Shown in pieces: positions 23,166 through 35,439 of a stretch of 64,000 bases of DNA. The notes beneath the pieces are model-generated. The model ran no database searches. It saw only the letters and a list, made by a program, of their open reading frames with translations, and was not told where the DNA came from. The stretch is from contig OX419338.1 of NCBI GenBank assembly GCA_948470475.1, forward strand, positions 2,587,444 to 2,651,443, written 5' to 3'. Made by a program: the position numbers and the translations under genes. Every line of letters starts with the position of its first letter. Positions within the stretch are counted from its first letter, which is position 1. Origin of the DNA: Galaxea fascicularis. Lineage: Eukaryota > Cnidaria > Anthozoa > Scleractinia > Euphylliidae.

Positions 23166-23798
23166 AGCCTGTTTCACATATAATCGCAGATCGCTATCTG
23201 TGACAATCGAGTCCGCGATTTACCATTCAACGGCAATACAATGTAACTCCATTCAACCAACATGGACGCCGAGGACGCTCAACTTTTAATAGGTCTTAAC
23301 ATTCCGGCTGCTTCTGTTGCCTTTACTTAAACGGATAATCGCTGCTAGATCAAACAAATGCCAGGGAAATGCTGAAAACGTCGCCTACTTTGGACCAAGC
23401 ATTGATCTTCTTGAACTTGTCTTGGAATTCTTTGCTAAAGCGATTGAACAAACAATCGTCTTTTCAAATTTCTTTCATAAACTGTTCCGTGTCAATTTCA
23501 CCTTCCTTCTTGTCAAAACACATGCACGTTTAAAAGTTCATAAACAACTGGTTGTCATGGTATCATGCCGCTTGCAGTTCTGCACACTGGGAAAACATAG
23601 CATTATGGGACACATTCCAATCGCGTGATCGCAGAACTTTGTTCACATATGATCACACTCGATCGCAGACGATCGCAACCGATTGCATGAATAGAACATG
23701 GTTCTATTCCTGCGATCGCACACGAGCTGTTCATATATAATCGCAGACGATCGCTAACGATCGAGTGGGATCGTCTGCGATCATATGTGAACCAGGCT
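23166..23798. mobile_element. TIR element rich in GATCGCAGACGATCGC motifs
   Basis: The ends AGCCTGTTTCACATATAATC and the reverse complement AGCCTGGTTCACATATGATC bound 633 bp. The right 150 bp repeats GATCGCAGACGATCGC-type words several times in both orientations, a subterminal pattern often used for transposase binding. The centre (23240-23600) is unique and has no intact ORF of known family. It is probably a non-autonomous DNA transposon. Confidence 0.7.
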
Positions 23799-25925
23799 AA
23801 GCCAAGAAATTCCCTGAAGACCTAAGTCGTTTGAAACTTTGAGTGTTAACGTACTTTCGAGATAAATTTTTATTGCTGGAAATGATTGTTATTGTAAAAT
23901 GAATTGGTACGAAATTCATTTAAAGCAGCGGGTCTTGCAGTAGCTTTGTAATGGCGTCCGTGATACTCACGAGCTCATTCACTGCTTGCCGGAAAACAGG
24001 TAATTAGGTACAGTTTACCGAGGAACTGCTCAGCGTCAACATTGAAACCCTGGCACAAACATTTTTTGCAGGCTTGGTTTGAAAATCACGAGAAATAATT
24101 TTGTGCTTTTTACTTTTGCTTCCGATCGGTTGGAATATATCTTATGTATGTTTATCGTAATAATTATTAATTAAACCAGGCTGTGTGACGTCGAAAAGTT
24201 ACTGGTAACCCGTCAGTAAAGGGCTTACCGGTCGCTTCGCTACAAGTCGATTCGCTGCACGGTAATGTTGCAAGAATTTGTCAAAACGTTTAGCGTGTTG
24301 TTTATTTCTTAGAGTAGTTGCTTGTTTTTATCTTCACGCTTGAAGAACAAAGAATAGACGCATTCTTTTGCCGCTTGCATACGCTTTCGTTGTTGCGAAT
24401 CGACTTATATTTGTAGCGAATCAACTCGTAGCGAAACGATTTTGTAGCGAAACATCCGGACACCGTCCATGTGACTGGAGAGTTGGCAACCAGCACTGTA
24501 CAAAGGAGAGTTTGACAGGCAAGAACCTTCAGTAAATCACTCTCGCGGTGAGAAGGCGTTCTCGTCTATTGCTGGTTGCTCCTCTGTGATCAAGAGTTAG
24601 TCAAAGTATCTTAATTAAATTCATGTTTGTAATTTTGTTTACATCGAAAGCATTGTGCAGCCTTTTGCTTTTGATGCAAGTGGAAACATGGTGATCAAAC
24701 ACCCTGTTTGCGCTCAGTTGTCAAAAGTTACATTTAGCGTTTATATAGTGGTTTTACCTTATTATCATTATGACACAAAATAGTGTTTTATTATTGAAAA
24801 TCTTGACTTGTGTGTGATTTTTAGTCCCAGGACATACCTCATGTCGATAAGCTGCTCCTCCCTTCTTCACCCGAAAAATTACTCGTTACTTCTGTCGCAA
24901 AAAAGTGCTATGCTATTTAACCGTTTCGACGCATAGCATGTTCAATTTTAGCGCATAATGCACGAACGATCTTCATGTGTTCCTCAAACATTCTGTGATA
25001 TGTTTCGTGCATTTTATGCGTTTTGTACTGTTTGGTGGCGAAAATAGCGGCATGTTTATGAGGCCTTCCAAGAGGTGGTCTGGTGTCGCATCGTTGCTCG
25101 ATTGCGACTCTGTCCCCTTTTTGTTTAGGGACAAATGTCACTATCGCAAAGTAAACAGAGGAATTGAAAGTGAATTGTCCCTACCGCTTTTTCGCCCATT
25201 TTCTTTCGGTTGTTTGTTTTTTAGGACAGGATTGTCGCCTGTTTGCGGAGCCATATCGCTTGTCGCATCTGCCCCTTGGAAGGCCCCGTTTGTTTGTTAT
25301 GAAGTGTAGTTCATAGTATAACAGATAAGAAAATATGGCTTTTTGATGGTGGCAAAGAGTGAAATACTGCGAAGTCAACAAAGCCAACTGAAACTGAGTC
25401 TCTCTGTGTAACAGGCCATGTTTTGATAAAATCATGCAGTAATTTTTTTGTTATATATTTCAGTTTGCGTTCGTTGATTTCGTTATAAAGTATTTCGCAC
25501 TTGCCTCTCAGTTAAGAGGCCATATCACGGTTGAAGTGTAAAAATAGAAAATGGCATTTTGATGAGCTAATTCCTTAAAATGTTTAGCCATTATAAATAT
25601 TTTTATTTGAAACGGTTGGTTTTATTCCGTTCGTAGAGGTAACAACAATAAAATGTGACAAGATATATCAGCCAGTCGTTTTTCCTATTGCTGATTTTAA
25701 TTCCCCTTCACTTCCATCAACAAACAATACCACGACATTAAAGACAAGCTTTCAATGACCTTGCACTGCGAAAAACCAATTCCACCTCTCTGGAAGCACA
25801 GAAAGTGCTTTCTGTCAAACAGAGTCAGTTCACTGGTACATTTAAAGATTATTTAATGACAAAACACGAGACTCTTCTCACCAACCCCTCACACCAGACA
25901 ACCGCAATCTTCTGACAAATCAGTA

Positions 25926-26100
25926 AAGGCCCTAGCAAACGGCTTCAACTTTTGCTTCAACATCCATGCGATTTTGTTGAACGCTGTTGGAAGGTTGTTG
26001 AATGATGTTGAACGGTGGGATGAGCAAACGGTTTCAACATTTCATTCAACAAAATCGAAAGGATGTTGAAGCAAACGTTGAAGCCGTTTGCTGGGGCCTT
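25926..26100. mobile_element. 175-bp MITE
   Basis: Inverted ends are AAGGCCCTAGCAAACGGC at the left and GCCGTTTGCTGGGGCCTT at the right, with the pairing continuing through TTCAACTTTTGCTTCAAC. The centre repeats GTTGAA words. No ORF is seen. Confidence 0.8.
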
Positions 26101-26474
26101 AACAGCCGTGCCAGGCATGCGCCCACACAGATGCTCCAAGGCGACAAACCTGGGAGTTCCCGCTGTTCAGCCTTCATGTCCAAGCGATGAACCATTAGAA
26201 AAGTGATGGGGGGTGGGGGGTTTAGAGGTTTTCAGCTTGTATGAATTTTATTGGAGCCTTATTCTTGTGCAAGAGTTTCAAAATTTCCGTACGCAGGTAC
26301 GGTCTATCGATCGCTCGTTCAATCCTTCGATTTTTGTTCAAACACGAATTTTGAAAAGGAACGTGAAAAGACAGCTTATTACGTGAGTCTTTAAACATTC
26401 TATGAATCCGCTGACCATAGAAATCGCTTGGCAAATATTCTGGGCAGAAATATTACAACTGTAAAATAGCTTCT

Positions 26475-26632
26475 TCGCAGGCCGACTGTACTCTGACGAA
26501 GGGCTAACGCTCGAAACGTCAGCTTTTAGAATCCCTGTATTATAGGGATTCAAAAGCTGACGTTTAAATGCGGTGATCAATTTACGTTATCAACTCCGTT
26601 GATAAAACCAAATTTTTGTGTACAACTCCCAA
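26475..26632 (+). repeat. Penelope-type 3' tail fragment with a hammerhead-like core
   Basis: The stretch CTGACGAAGGGCTAACGCTC then GAAACGTCAGCTTTTAGAAT contains the words CTGANGA and GAAA expected of a hammerhead ribozyme core. A four-pair stem GGGC/GCTC joins them. Related pieces occur at 35440-35612 and 52213-52318, all ending in ATCAACTC-like GATAAAACCAAATTTTTG. Penelope-like elements are known to carry hammerhead motifs, so the link is inference; self-cleavage is unproven. Confidence 0.45.
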
Positions 26633-26803
26633 ACGAAGCAACACCACAGTTTCATTAGAAACGACCCCCTTTGACCAAAATTACGATCATTAAAACGAGG
26701 AAGCGGAGCTTGCTTTTGACTGGGATAAGCGAAACAAGAAAGTCGTTCAGCGAATAGTCCTGTACCCTGAAATACTTGATCATGCATAAAATATAACACA
26801 AGT

Positions 26804-27312
26804 GTCATACTTCTCTTGTGGAGCTTTCAGTAACGAAGGAATCAAAGTTCAGTCTCTCATGGCCACTGCTCCGCCGGGAGCTACTGAAATTTAAGCTTGT
26901 TCAGCATCAAACTAGGGCGTGAAACGAGACACAAGTCATACTTCTCTTGTGGAGCTTTCAGTAATGAAGGAATCAAAGTTCAGTGTCTCATAGCCACTTC
27001 CCGGGATCTATTGAAATTTAAGCTTGTTCAGCTTCAAACTAGGGCGTGAAACGAGACACCAGTCATACTTCTCTTGTGGAGCTTTCAGTAATGAAGGAAT
27101 CAAAGTTCAGTGTCTCATAGCCACTGCCCGGGAGCCACTGAAATTTAAGCTTGTTCGGCATCAAACTAGGGCGTGAAACGAGACACCAGTCATACTTCTC
27201 TTGTGGAGCTTTCAGTAATGAAGGAATCAAAGTTCACTGTCTCATAGCCACTGCCCGGGAGCCACTGAAATTTAATCTTTTTCGGCATCAAATTAGGGTG
27301 TGAAACGAGAAA
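26804..27312 (+). repeat. 127-bp tandem repeat, four copies
   Basis: Units start at 26804, 26935, 27062 and 27189 with GTCATACTTCTCTTGTGG and run to GCGTGAAACGAGACACC. Spacing is 131, 127 and 127 bp. The last copy is the most diverged. No open frame spans the array. Confidence 0.9.
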
Positions 27313-29057
27313 CCTTGCCGGATTTTTAACGTTTCATGAAAAAAATAATCACTGATTCCTTTTGGGGATTACGATAAGGTTTGAAGGCAATCAAGAATCT
27401 ATTTACGTCGCAAAATCAATATTAAGACAAACGTAATTATGGTGAATGAGAAATGCAAACTAACAATCTACATACTTGAGCAGACGTTCTTCCTAAGAAT
27501 ATGTCTTTCTTAGCCATATCCCGAAGCATGACCATATACCCTCGGGGAAAAAGCAATTATAAAATATGTAATCAATCCAAACATTTTTACAAGCACAAGT
27601 AATGGTTTGGAATTTAGAACATTTTGTAGGTCCATAAACAGATGCGTGAGATAATTATGAAGAGATACACAAGCTGAGAGGTTCCGTAACCTTTTCACTT
27701 ACGTACAGTTTTAGTTTTGGACGGCGCTTGTTTTCTACATCGCCGGTTTATCTATTTTGCCTTTCTTAAGGATTTACTCCTCTATAAAATAACATTTTAA
27801 TAACAGTTTTTGGTGCATACTCTCTGTCGCTGTTTTTGTCATGATCTGGATAGCTTACCGTTCAAGATTGTTCAAGAATTCAAAATGTAGTTTCGAATTT
27901 TTGGTGATGAACAACATTTTAAATTTATTTTTGTGTTCTTGATAATGGGACTGTGTGCTGTCTTCTTGTTTACATCTAACTTACTTTATGGTGAAGTTTT
28001 TCGTTGTTTAAATGTAACTTTTCTTCGGATTTACAGATACCGGTAAAATGTTAAAGTTATCGTTTTAAGTATGTCATACACTCTTTATTTTTTTTATAAG
28101 AACCATTTTGAAAGAACGTCTGTGAGGCTGGGATTAACCAGAATTGTAAGGACCAACATACCCAGATTGAGAGTCAGTTAAGAACGTCTACTTGCTCATT
28201 TGTTTTTGTCGCGTTGTGAACCTCTGTGTTGCTGTGTTCAATGATTTTGCAAAGCCAAATTTACCAAGAGTTGGTTGGCGCGACTTCTTTTTGAAATTTT
28301 GTTCGCAGCATCAGAGGACGCCGCGCACAAGCATGCGGCAAGCATTTATTATTATTATTATTATTAATTATTCAACCATGTACTCTGATAAGCGCTAGTT
28401 GTCTTATGTTTCGCTAAAACGAGTTTTGGCATAAATTAAACATTTTTAACTTCTTCACTTTTGATTTCGCCCTCTTGTCTTTCCGTTTCATTACGCAAGT
28501 CTGGTTTTACAAGCCTTTCTTGATCCGGCCGAGCCTAAAAAGGTAGAGACAAAATAGTCATTTTTACGTTTTGAGGTTTGAATTGTTTCAACTGTGTTTG
28601 CCGATTTTCACTTTCGGCACCGAGAGTTTTTTTTTTTCAACAAGTACCACGATGTTTTAAATACGTTAAATTTTTATAATTATTTAGTCAGGAAAATGAG
28701 TTTCCAACTTGTTGTTGAAGGTTTTGTGGTTGATCACTGTTCCCAAACGGCAGTCGCTGACTTCACTGTATCTCTCTCTGTCTCCATGTAAACGTATTTG
28801 GAGTTATGCTTGGATCGTAACTTCTTCACGGGCCGGGGCTAAGCTTTTCCACCATACGAAGAATTATATAACCGAACATAATATTTATTCAAAATGATGT
28901 TTGGAAAGTGATTTGCAAAATACATCGCCTCATCAGTTTAGCTTCTCTGACAGGGAAACATGCTATATTCACGATAAAACGCATTTCGGGGTAATGTGGA
29001 CAAGTCAGCGAGCCGTAACGAAGACCTAATGATTATTTTAAAAATATGTTAATGTAA

Positions 29058-29173
29058 GTCACGTGTGACACCGCGAGAAGTGAATAAAACAAAGGACGTT
29101 TTGAAAATTAGCATTTAAGGCAACGGACTTGTATTGTAAACTGAGACGCAAAACTAAAGTGCACGATAAAATC
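29058..29173 (+). promoter_or_regulatory. FAAH2 5' leader with E-box
   Basis: A palindromic E-box CACGTG at 29060-29065, in the context GTCACGTGTGAC, lies about 110 bp before the FAAH2 start. bHLH-type factors could bind it. The first ATG in frame is at 29174; the frame extends upstream only through a TTG. Confidence 0.35.
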
Positions 29174-32100
29174 ATGGGCCTCATAAGGGTAGTTTTGTCT
29201 GTTTTCTCCTTGGCTTTCAAGGCGTTAGAATCTGTAGGAATTCTGTGGGATATTCGTCTTCGATTATCAGAGTTTATTTATGGCAAACACGGAGTTACGG
29301 TCCGTGGACCGGCGAACCGTATTTTAAGTCTACCAGCTTGTGTCATTGCTGAGAGCATAAAGAAACGTGAGTTCACATGCGAGGAAACAATCCAAGCTTT
29401 CGTCGATAGAATTCACCAAGTAAACCCATTACTTAACGCAGTAGTAGGGGATCGATTTGAGGAAGCACTGAGGGAAGCGAAGCATATTGATGGAGTCCTC
29501 GAATCTGACGCGTCAGAATCCAGTCCAGAAAAATCGGATTTACTTCGCAAACCTCTCCTTGGAGTTCCAATAACCGTTAAAGAATCGCTCGCATGTAAGG
29601 GATTTACGAATTCAGCGGGGCTCGTGGATCGAAAAGACATGATTGCGACTAAAGATGCCAGCGTTGTTGAAAATCTTCGGATTGCCGGCGCCATTCCGAT
29701 CGCTGTTACGAACTGTAGTGAACTGTGCATGTGGTGGGAAACCGCAAACAACTTGTACGGAAGAACAAACAATCCTTACGACACATCTAAAATCGCTGGA
29801 GGAAGCTCTGGAGGGGAGGGAGCTATCATTTCCGCCGCTGGATCAGTGTGTGGTGTTGGTTCTGATGTTGGTACGTACTTCGTCCGTTTACTATTGACCT
29901 TCATTAACCTTCATCCACCTTCATTCAAATTCTCCGCACTAATTGCTTGTCTTAGCTATCTTTCGAGCAAAATGCTATCTGTATTGCAGACGTTTTAGTA
30001 GTTTGACTATATCATATGTCAACAAATTAAATTTTCAAAGAAAACTGAGATACAAGGGCACTGTTTGATTTTTATGTTTTACGCTTTGCGTACTTAAATT
30101 ATTTGATTCAGCCGACTTTACTGTGAAATTTTCAACCTGGCTCGGGCACACAGTCATTCCCTGTGTTAAAGAAAATTACAATTTAAGACTGCACTATTAA
30201 AAGTGGTTTATGCAAAACAAACGAAAAAAAAAAACTATAAGGGTATTTAAGTAGGACTACAAAGCTCTGAATTCTGTAATTTTGGAAAAAGGACGTGTTG
30301 GGCCTTTTCTTGTACGTAGCTAATTATCAGGATTGTCTATCAGGCCGGTACCTGTATGATTTACAACTTTTAAACAGAAAAATCTCAATAATGAAAACTT
30401 GCATGGTCAATTTTTGGCAAACGACAACATTTCAGATTCTCCGGCTCACGTTTTCCGAAAAGAATTAATCGAGTTATGTGGAAATAATCCAAAAATTTGT
30501 TTCATTTTCTTTCGTTAGCAGCCGCATCGAAACAGATGACATGTTCACTTTTTTGACGCAATACTTACTCGGCTTCTAGTCGTGTATTACGATCTTAAAA
30601 TCAACAGTGAAGTGCACTTTGCCCCCTTAACGTTTCATAACTTTTGCAGCACAGGTCAGAAAGTTCTTATTTTCATTCGTGTGGTTTGAAAATTGAAATG
30701 TTGTGCACGTCAGTGAGGAGGCCGAGTTTATACATCGCAAAAAAAAAGCTCGGCAATGTCAAAAACATTATAACAATGTCAATCTCAGCGAAGGGTCGCA
30801 GGGAATATCCCCAGGTACAGTTCACACGAACTGAAGAGAACGAAAATGTTTCAGGCGAACGTTCCCTGCGTTCCTTGCGCGGGTTCAAACCTTCCACGTC
30901 TTCCACGCGTACTTTGTACTTTATGCAAAACGTTATACATCGGGGAAAACAAAAGACGATCTGGCCCCGGTTGTTCAAAGGCTGGATAGCGCTATCCACC
31001 GGATAAATATCTATCCAGTGGATAGTGCAATTAGCTTTCCCATTACTTATCCGCTGGATAGGGATTTATCCAGTGGATAGCGCTATCCAACGTTTGAACA
31101 ACCGGGGCCAGGCCTTCAAATTCCGCGCAAACGTTCGTGATGTTGAGCAACTGATCGAAAACAGTCGCTCGACATTTCAGTCTCCCTAGCAACCCGTGAT
31201 GATTTTCGCCGCCTTTTCCTACATCAAAGTAATGCAGAAAGCCGTAACAATTTTGAACAGTAGTACTCTAATCCCTACGGTACCAACGAACGCTTTTCAT
31301 TAAACTACTTTATTCTTGTTTTATATCGTGTTTCATATTCCCACCAATAGCGTAGCTCCATCGTTATGTAAATCACACAAAACCCACAATTCCTTGATCG
31401 CTCTGACAGAACTCTAATTTACAGTTGATAAAATTAAATTTTCGTGTACGCCTCTCCCACCGCCGGACCCTGCACAGCATTTTCTTCGGAAACTAACCCG
31501 GCTTTGTTTTAGTCAAAGTTTCACGTGGCCACCAACAGGATGCGGTCTTCAGTAAATCATCTTCCATACAATTGCGGCCCAAAATAAAACCTTTTAAACA
31601 AATTTATGGTCGAAAATGTTGCTGCATTTTTTGCGTAATCAGGGCATAAAAAATCTCAAATATATCATGTATTGCTGCATTTCACTGGAAAACAAATTAA
31701 TTCCAGGACATCGTAGTATTTGCCAATTACTTATTAAATTGTGTATCAGTTATCATGATTAGGTGGAGCCTGCTCTTTTATGCGGAATAATTATTACAAT
31801 GGTTCTCGAAAAACGACTGCTATACAGTTGTCATCACGATGTAAACGTATTGTAAAGCTCTATTTAGCCCCCGGGGGCATATTTAAGTTTCAGGCCTCTT
31901 TAACGGGGGGCTTATTAGAGAGGGGGGGGGGGATTATTTCAAATCTTAAGCACGCCGTTTCTGTCTTAAAATAGTTTTTGTGCAAAACTCAAACAACTGC
32001 AGTTACACTTCAAATGGAACAGATTGTTTTATAAGAATGTCTGCAATTGGGCCGCATGAAGTGGATTTTCGTAATAGGGAATAGGAGGGACTAATTACTA

Positions 32101-33227
32101 ACTCTCATGTCCCAAAAGGGGGGGGGGGTTATTAGAGAGGGGGGTCTTATTACAAAAATAGACTTCCAAACAGGGGGCTTATTGGAGAGGCGGGGGGAAG
32201 GGGTTAATAGAGAGGGGGCTTAATAGAGCCGTTACGGCACTTATAATCAAAACAAAATGTTCTCCTGTCCTTTGCAGGTGGCAGTGTGCGAATGCCGGCG
32301 TTTTTCAATGGAATATTTGGACACAAACCCAGTCCGTCGTTTGTCCCCAATGAAGGGCATTTTCCACAGGGAACAAGTGAGGCCTTTAACGAATACCTTG
32401 TCATGGGACCTCTGTGTAGGTACGCTGAAGATCTGGTCCCACTGCTGAAAGCCATGGCGGGTCCTAAGGCTTATGAGCTTCACTTGGATGAAAGCGTGGA
32501 TCTATCATTCCTTAAAGTCTACGTTATGCACGACACAGAATATCCCTTTTTGACATCGCCTGTAGACCCAGAACTATTGAAGTGCCAAAAGCAGGTTTGT
32601 TCCTTTCTTAAGAAGCAATTTGACGCAACAGTAAAAAAGGCTCACATGACATTGTTTCGTTACTCGGCCCTTATTTGGTCAGCCATGGTTTTGTCGGCAG
32701 AAAACAACAAAATTACCTCGCAGTTTCTGCAGAATGAAAGTGAAGCAGTGGCCATGAACCCATTTGTCGAGATTTTCAAGTATTTTCTGGGATACTCAAA
32801 GTATCATTACGCCACTCTGGTTGTGGCAGGAATCGAACATCTCCGTCATCCTTTGCCAAACTGCATTCCCGATGTCGCATCAAATTTTGTGCAGATGGGC
32901 GTCAAACTGCGTGAGCAGATTCAAAAGCTTCTTGGTAGTGATGGCATTTTGCTTTACCCTTCACATCCTAACACGGCGCTGTCACATCAAAGACCTTCGT
33001 TAGCGCCATTGAATTTCAGTTACACCTCCATCTTTAATGTCCTCCATGTCCCTGTTACGCAGTGCCCCATGGGTCTTGATAACAATGGCCTTCCGCTGGG
33101 TATACAGATTGCTGCTGCGCGAAACAATGACAGGCTATCAATAGCAGTTGCTAAGCATCTCGAGCGCCAGTTTGGAGGTTGGAGAGAGTGGTATCCTGGA
33201 AAGATTTCAGACGAGAAGACAAAGTAG
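29174..33227 (+). CDS. FAAH2: Fatty acid amide hydrolase, FAAH2 type (complete, 2 exons, 548 aa)
   Basis: Exons 29174-29870 and 32278-33227 join in phase 1 (GT/AG) and end in TAG. FAAH2 hydrolyses fatty acid amides such as endocannabinoids and belongs to the amidase-signature family. The Ser-Ser-Lys triad is intact: Lys136 in PITVKES, Ser211 in GGSSGGEGA and nucleophile Ser235 in GSDVGGSVRMP; spacing (75 and 24) equals that of rat FAAH Lys142, Ser217 and Ser241. Residues 1-25 form a hydrophobic N-terminal segment, as in FAAH2, which anchors the enzyme to a membrane. Further FAAH2-like motifs are ITNCSELCMW-like (179-187), FFNGIFGHKPSP and LPVTQCP-like VPVTQCPMGLDNNGLPLGIQ near the C-terminus. 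Length fits human FAAH2 (532 aa). The only intron falls between the two catalytic serines. Confidence 0.96.
30961..31111. mobile_element. 151-bp MITE
   Basis: Inverted ends CTGGCCCCGGTTGTTCAAA and TTTGAACAACCGGGGCCAG are near perfect. Between them the words GGATAGCGCTATCCA and TATCCAGTGGATA repeat in both orientations. No ORF is seen. Confidence 0.88.
31856..32230. mobile_element. G-rich inverted-end element in FAAH2 intron
   Basis: The left end AGCTCTATTTAGCCCCC faces the right end GGGGGCTTAATAGAGCC. The word GGGGGCTTATTAGAGAGGGG recurs near 31905, 32130, 32175 and 32205. The G runs on the + strand could form G-quadruplexes in DNA or in the FAAH2 pre-mRNA. No coding capacity is seen. Confidence 0.65.
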
Positions 33228-33790
33228 AAATTTCACCCGCCTGCAGTCCTTGTCTCTGATCGGCGGAAAAGACCACATTCTCCGTACGGACTTGTCAGAC
33301 TTGTCAGGAGACCACAAAGCTTAACCAATGCTTTTTTAAAGAAAGGAAGTTACTTGCGTTCGTCTATGCTTGAGAGTGTGTGTTAACAGGCAACATTTGA
33401 ATTTTATGAAGTTTTGTGTTCACAAGACAGATTCCAAGGGCTCTCTGGGGACAACCCAAGTTGTAGCGTTTGTTACAGCTTTTAAATTTATTCAAATCGG
33501 GACAGTTTGTTGACAGGTTCCTTAGTCCATAGTTCGTAGCTACTAACTAATTATGCTTAGTCATAACAATAGAATGTTCAACAAGTTCTATCGTAAATTA
33601 TCATTCTTTTAAATATATCTGTGTGACAAATGCGAATTGAAATTACATTAGAGAGATATAGAACCACGTTTACAGCAAACGTCAACTTCCTGTTTTTACG
33701 AAAAGGGTGCCATGTGACCCTGTTGTAGCTTTTTGTTTCTGCAAAGATCGAGTGAAACAGTTTGGCTTTATTTTCAACTTTTATCGAAGG

Positions 33791-33969
33791 CAATAGGCCA
33801 TTTCCGAGTTCATGTCTGCCTCCTCTTCAAAGCGAGTCTAAGTGCGAAATTTTTGTGATGGTAATTAGTTCTACTTTACATATGAATGAAAACTAATTTC
33901 ATAACAAAAACTTCGCACTTAGACTCGCTTTGAAGAGGAGGCAGACATGAACTCGGAAATGTCCTATTG
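33791..33969. mobile_element. 179-bp near-perfect hairpin MITE
   Basis: CAATAGGCCATTTCCGAG through GAGGAGGCAGACATGAAC-type sequence is mirrored on both sides with arms of about 65 bp. The loop is about 45 bp and AT-rich. The arms are almost identical, so the copy is young. Confidence 0.85.
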
Positions 33970-35271
33970 GAAAATTACCAAAGGCTCTCACTGTCCCTTG
34001 TTGTATTTAAGACCGACCTAAGCCACCACTTAATGAGTTATAAAGTGAAAAATGATACTTTTCTCAAGTTTTCTTCAAGATTTACTGATCTGAATATCTA
34101 CACATACACGGGCTCTGGTGGTATTATTTCATGTTTTCCATAAATGTCAGTTCTACGGGTGCGTTTTTTTGGGAAAATAGGAAATACAAAAACGGATGAT
34201 TATCTAAAGTATCCTTACTCGGAAAGGATCGATCAGATTATATTCAAATTCAGATCGGAATTAGGAGATTTGGAATCAGGGTGTTTTTTTCTGAAAGGAT
34301 TCGAAAAAAGTACATGATACAAGGACTTGCAAGCGGTCTTCCTGCGATCGTCCGAGTCTCGTCGTGTTTTCCAGCGAAGAATTGACGCTGTTACATTGCC
34401 ATTACATGCATCATGGCAACCTCACATGAGCTTTATTGCTGCATATTTTAAAAATTCTATATAGATGGCAGCTGAAACCAATGGTAATCGGAATGACACC
34501 AGTTATGCGGCAGGTCTATAATTATGGTGTATTTTTTTAAACGGGGCCACGTTTTCTGATTCGTAGACATCACTGGATTTCCAGGAATCCACGAAGTTAA
34601 CAGGATTTGTTTTTGAAATTCCACAGGTAATCTGCCTCCATGGTTATTAAACTGAGGAGGGTCGCCATGAACTGAGAGCAAATCTGCTGTATGTCGCGAC
34701 TCACGAAAATGACTGCGAAGCTATTGTTTGTCGTGACACACGAAAATGCTTGCGAAAGTATTCGAGCGGGAGCGACTAACTCGGAACTGTGAAATCATAA
34801 AAGTTTCGGCAGCGCATATGTCTCCTCCTACCTGCTAGAATTCCATCAAAAACAAACAAAACAGTTTCATAGTCATTCGAGCTTTGCAAACAGTATAACT
34901 GCCGATAAACCTTCTCAAACTCGACGGTACATAACACAGTATACGTAAACCGTAGGTTGAAACTAAAAGATAAACGAACTAAAAGTTACAACATGAATAA
35001 AAAGAATTTCACCGACTGCAAACGAAATACAGCTAAGAAAATTTAAGAATAATTGTGTTTGAATTTGACTTGCCTCGTGACATAAGGTGAAAAACAAACG
35101 ATTTATGGCACATCTTGCATTTCCCCTTGGCCATGAAGCACTTTTCAGGAAACAAATTCAGCATTGTGTTATAATGGGCTGTTCAGGAAACACGTCAAGA
35201 ACGGTATTCGTAAAATCCGCTTTGCAATAACCAATCTGCCTTACTTTATTTTTAGTTTTCTGTTATTACAA

Positions 35272-35370
35272 ACCAATTGCATTATCAGTGTAATCGAGTT
35301 TATGATACTGTTAAGCTTCGGCGAAGCTTAACAGTGTCATAAAATCGAACACACTTATAATGCAGTTGGT
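35272..35370. repeat. 99-bp palindromic element
   Basis: ACCAATTGCATTATCAGTGT faces its near reverse complement ending GCAGTTGGT, with the centre AAGCTTCGGCGAAGCTT forming a tight turn. Confidence 0.8.
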
Positions 35371-35439
35371 AGGAAACCATTCCCTTTCACATGAACAAAG
35401 GGGGTAGTTTCTAAAGAAACTGTGGGTTGGTGGGGAGGT

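Larger units (their letters stand above)
22460..29057. other. Intergenic region between sestrin and FAAH2
   Basis: No gene is supported. It holds a TIR element at 23166-23798, a MITE at 25926-26100, a Penelope-type tail fragment at 26475-26632 and a 127-bp tandem array at 26804-27312. A 75-codon - strand frame (24917-25141) overlaps a 110-codon + strand frame, and neither shows a domain I know. A trinucleotide run (ATT)n lies at about 28347-28368. Sestrin's 3' UTR lies in the first few hundred bases, with no canonical AATAAA found nearby. Confidence 0.5.
29871..32277 (+). other. FAAH2 intron 1 (2.4 kb)
   Basis: The donor is GTACGT and the acceptor TTTGCAG. It contains two MITE-like elements (30961-31111 and 31856-32230). 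Nothing exon-like was found between them, including the 120-codon frame at 30644-31006, which runs into the first MITE. Confidence 0.7.

Noticed and set aside
24917..25309. Overlapping ORFs on opposite strands
   Set aside because: Neither has a family motif, and each is of a length expected by chance.
29871..29998. Extension of FAAH2 exon 1 past the GT at 29871
   Set aside because: Ending at GTACGT restores the catalytic GSDVGGSVRMP exactly, while read-through loses it.
30644..31006. 120-codon frame in the FAAH2 intron
   Set aside because: It runs into a MITE at 30961 and overlaps a similar frame on the other strand.
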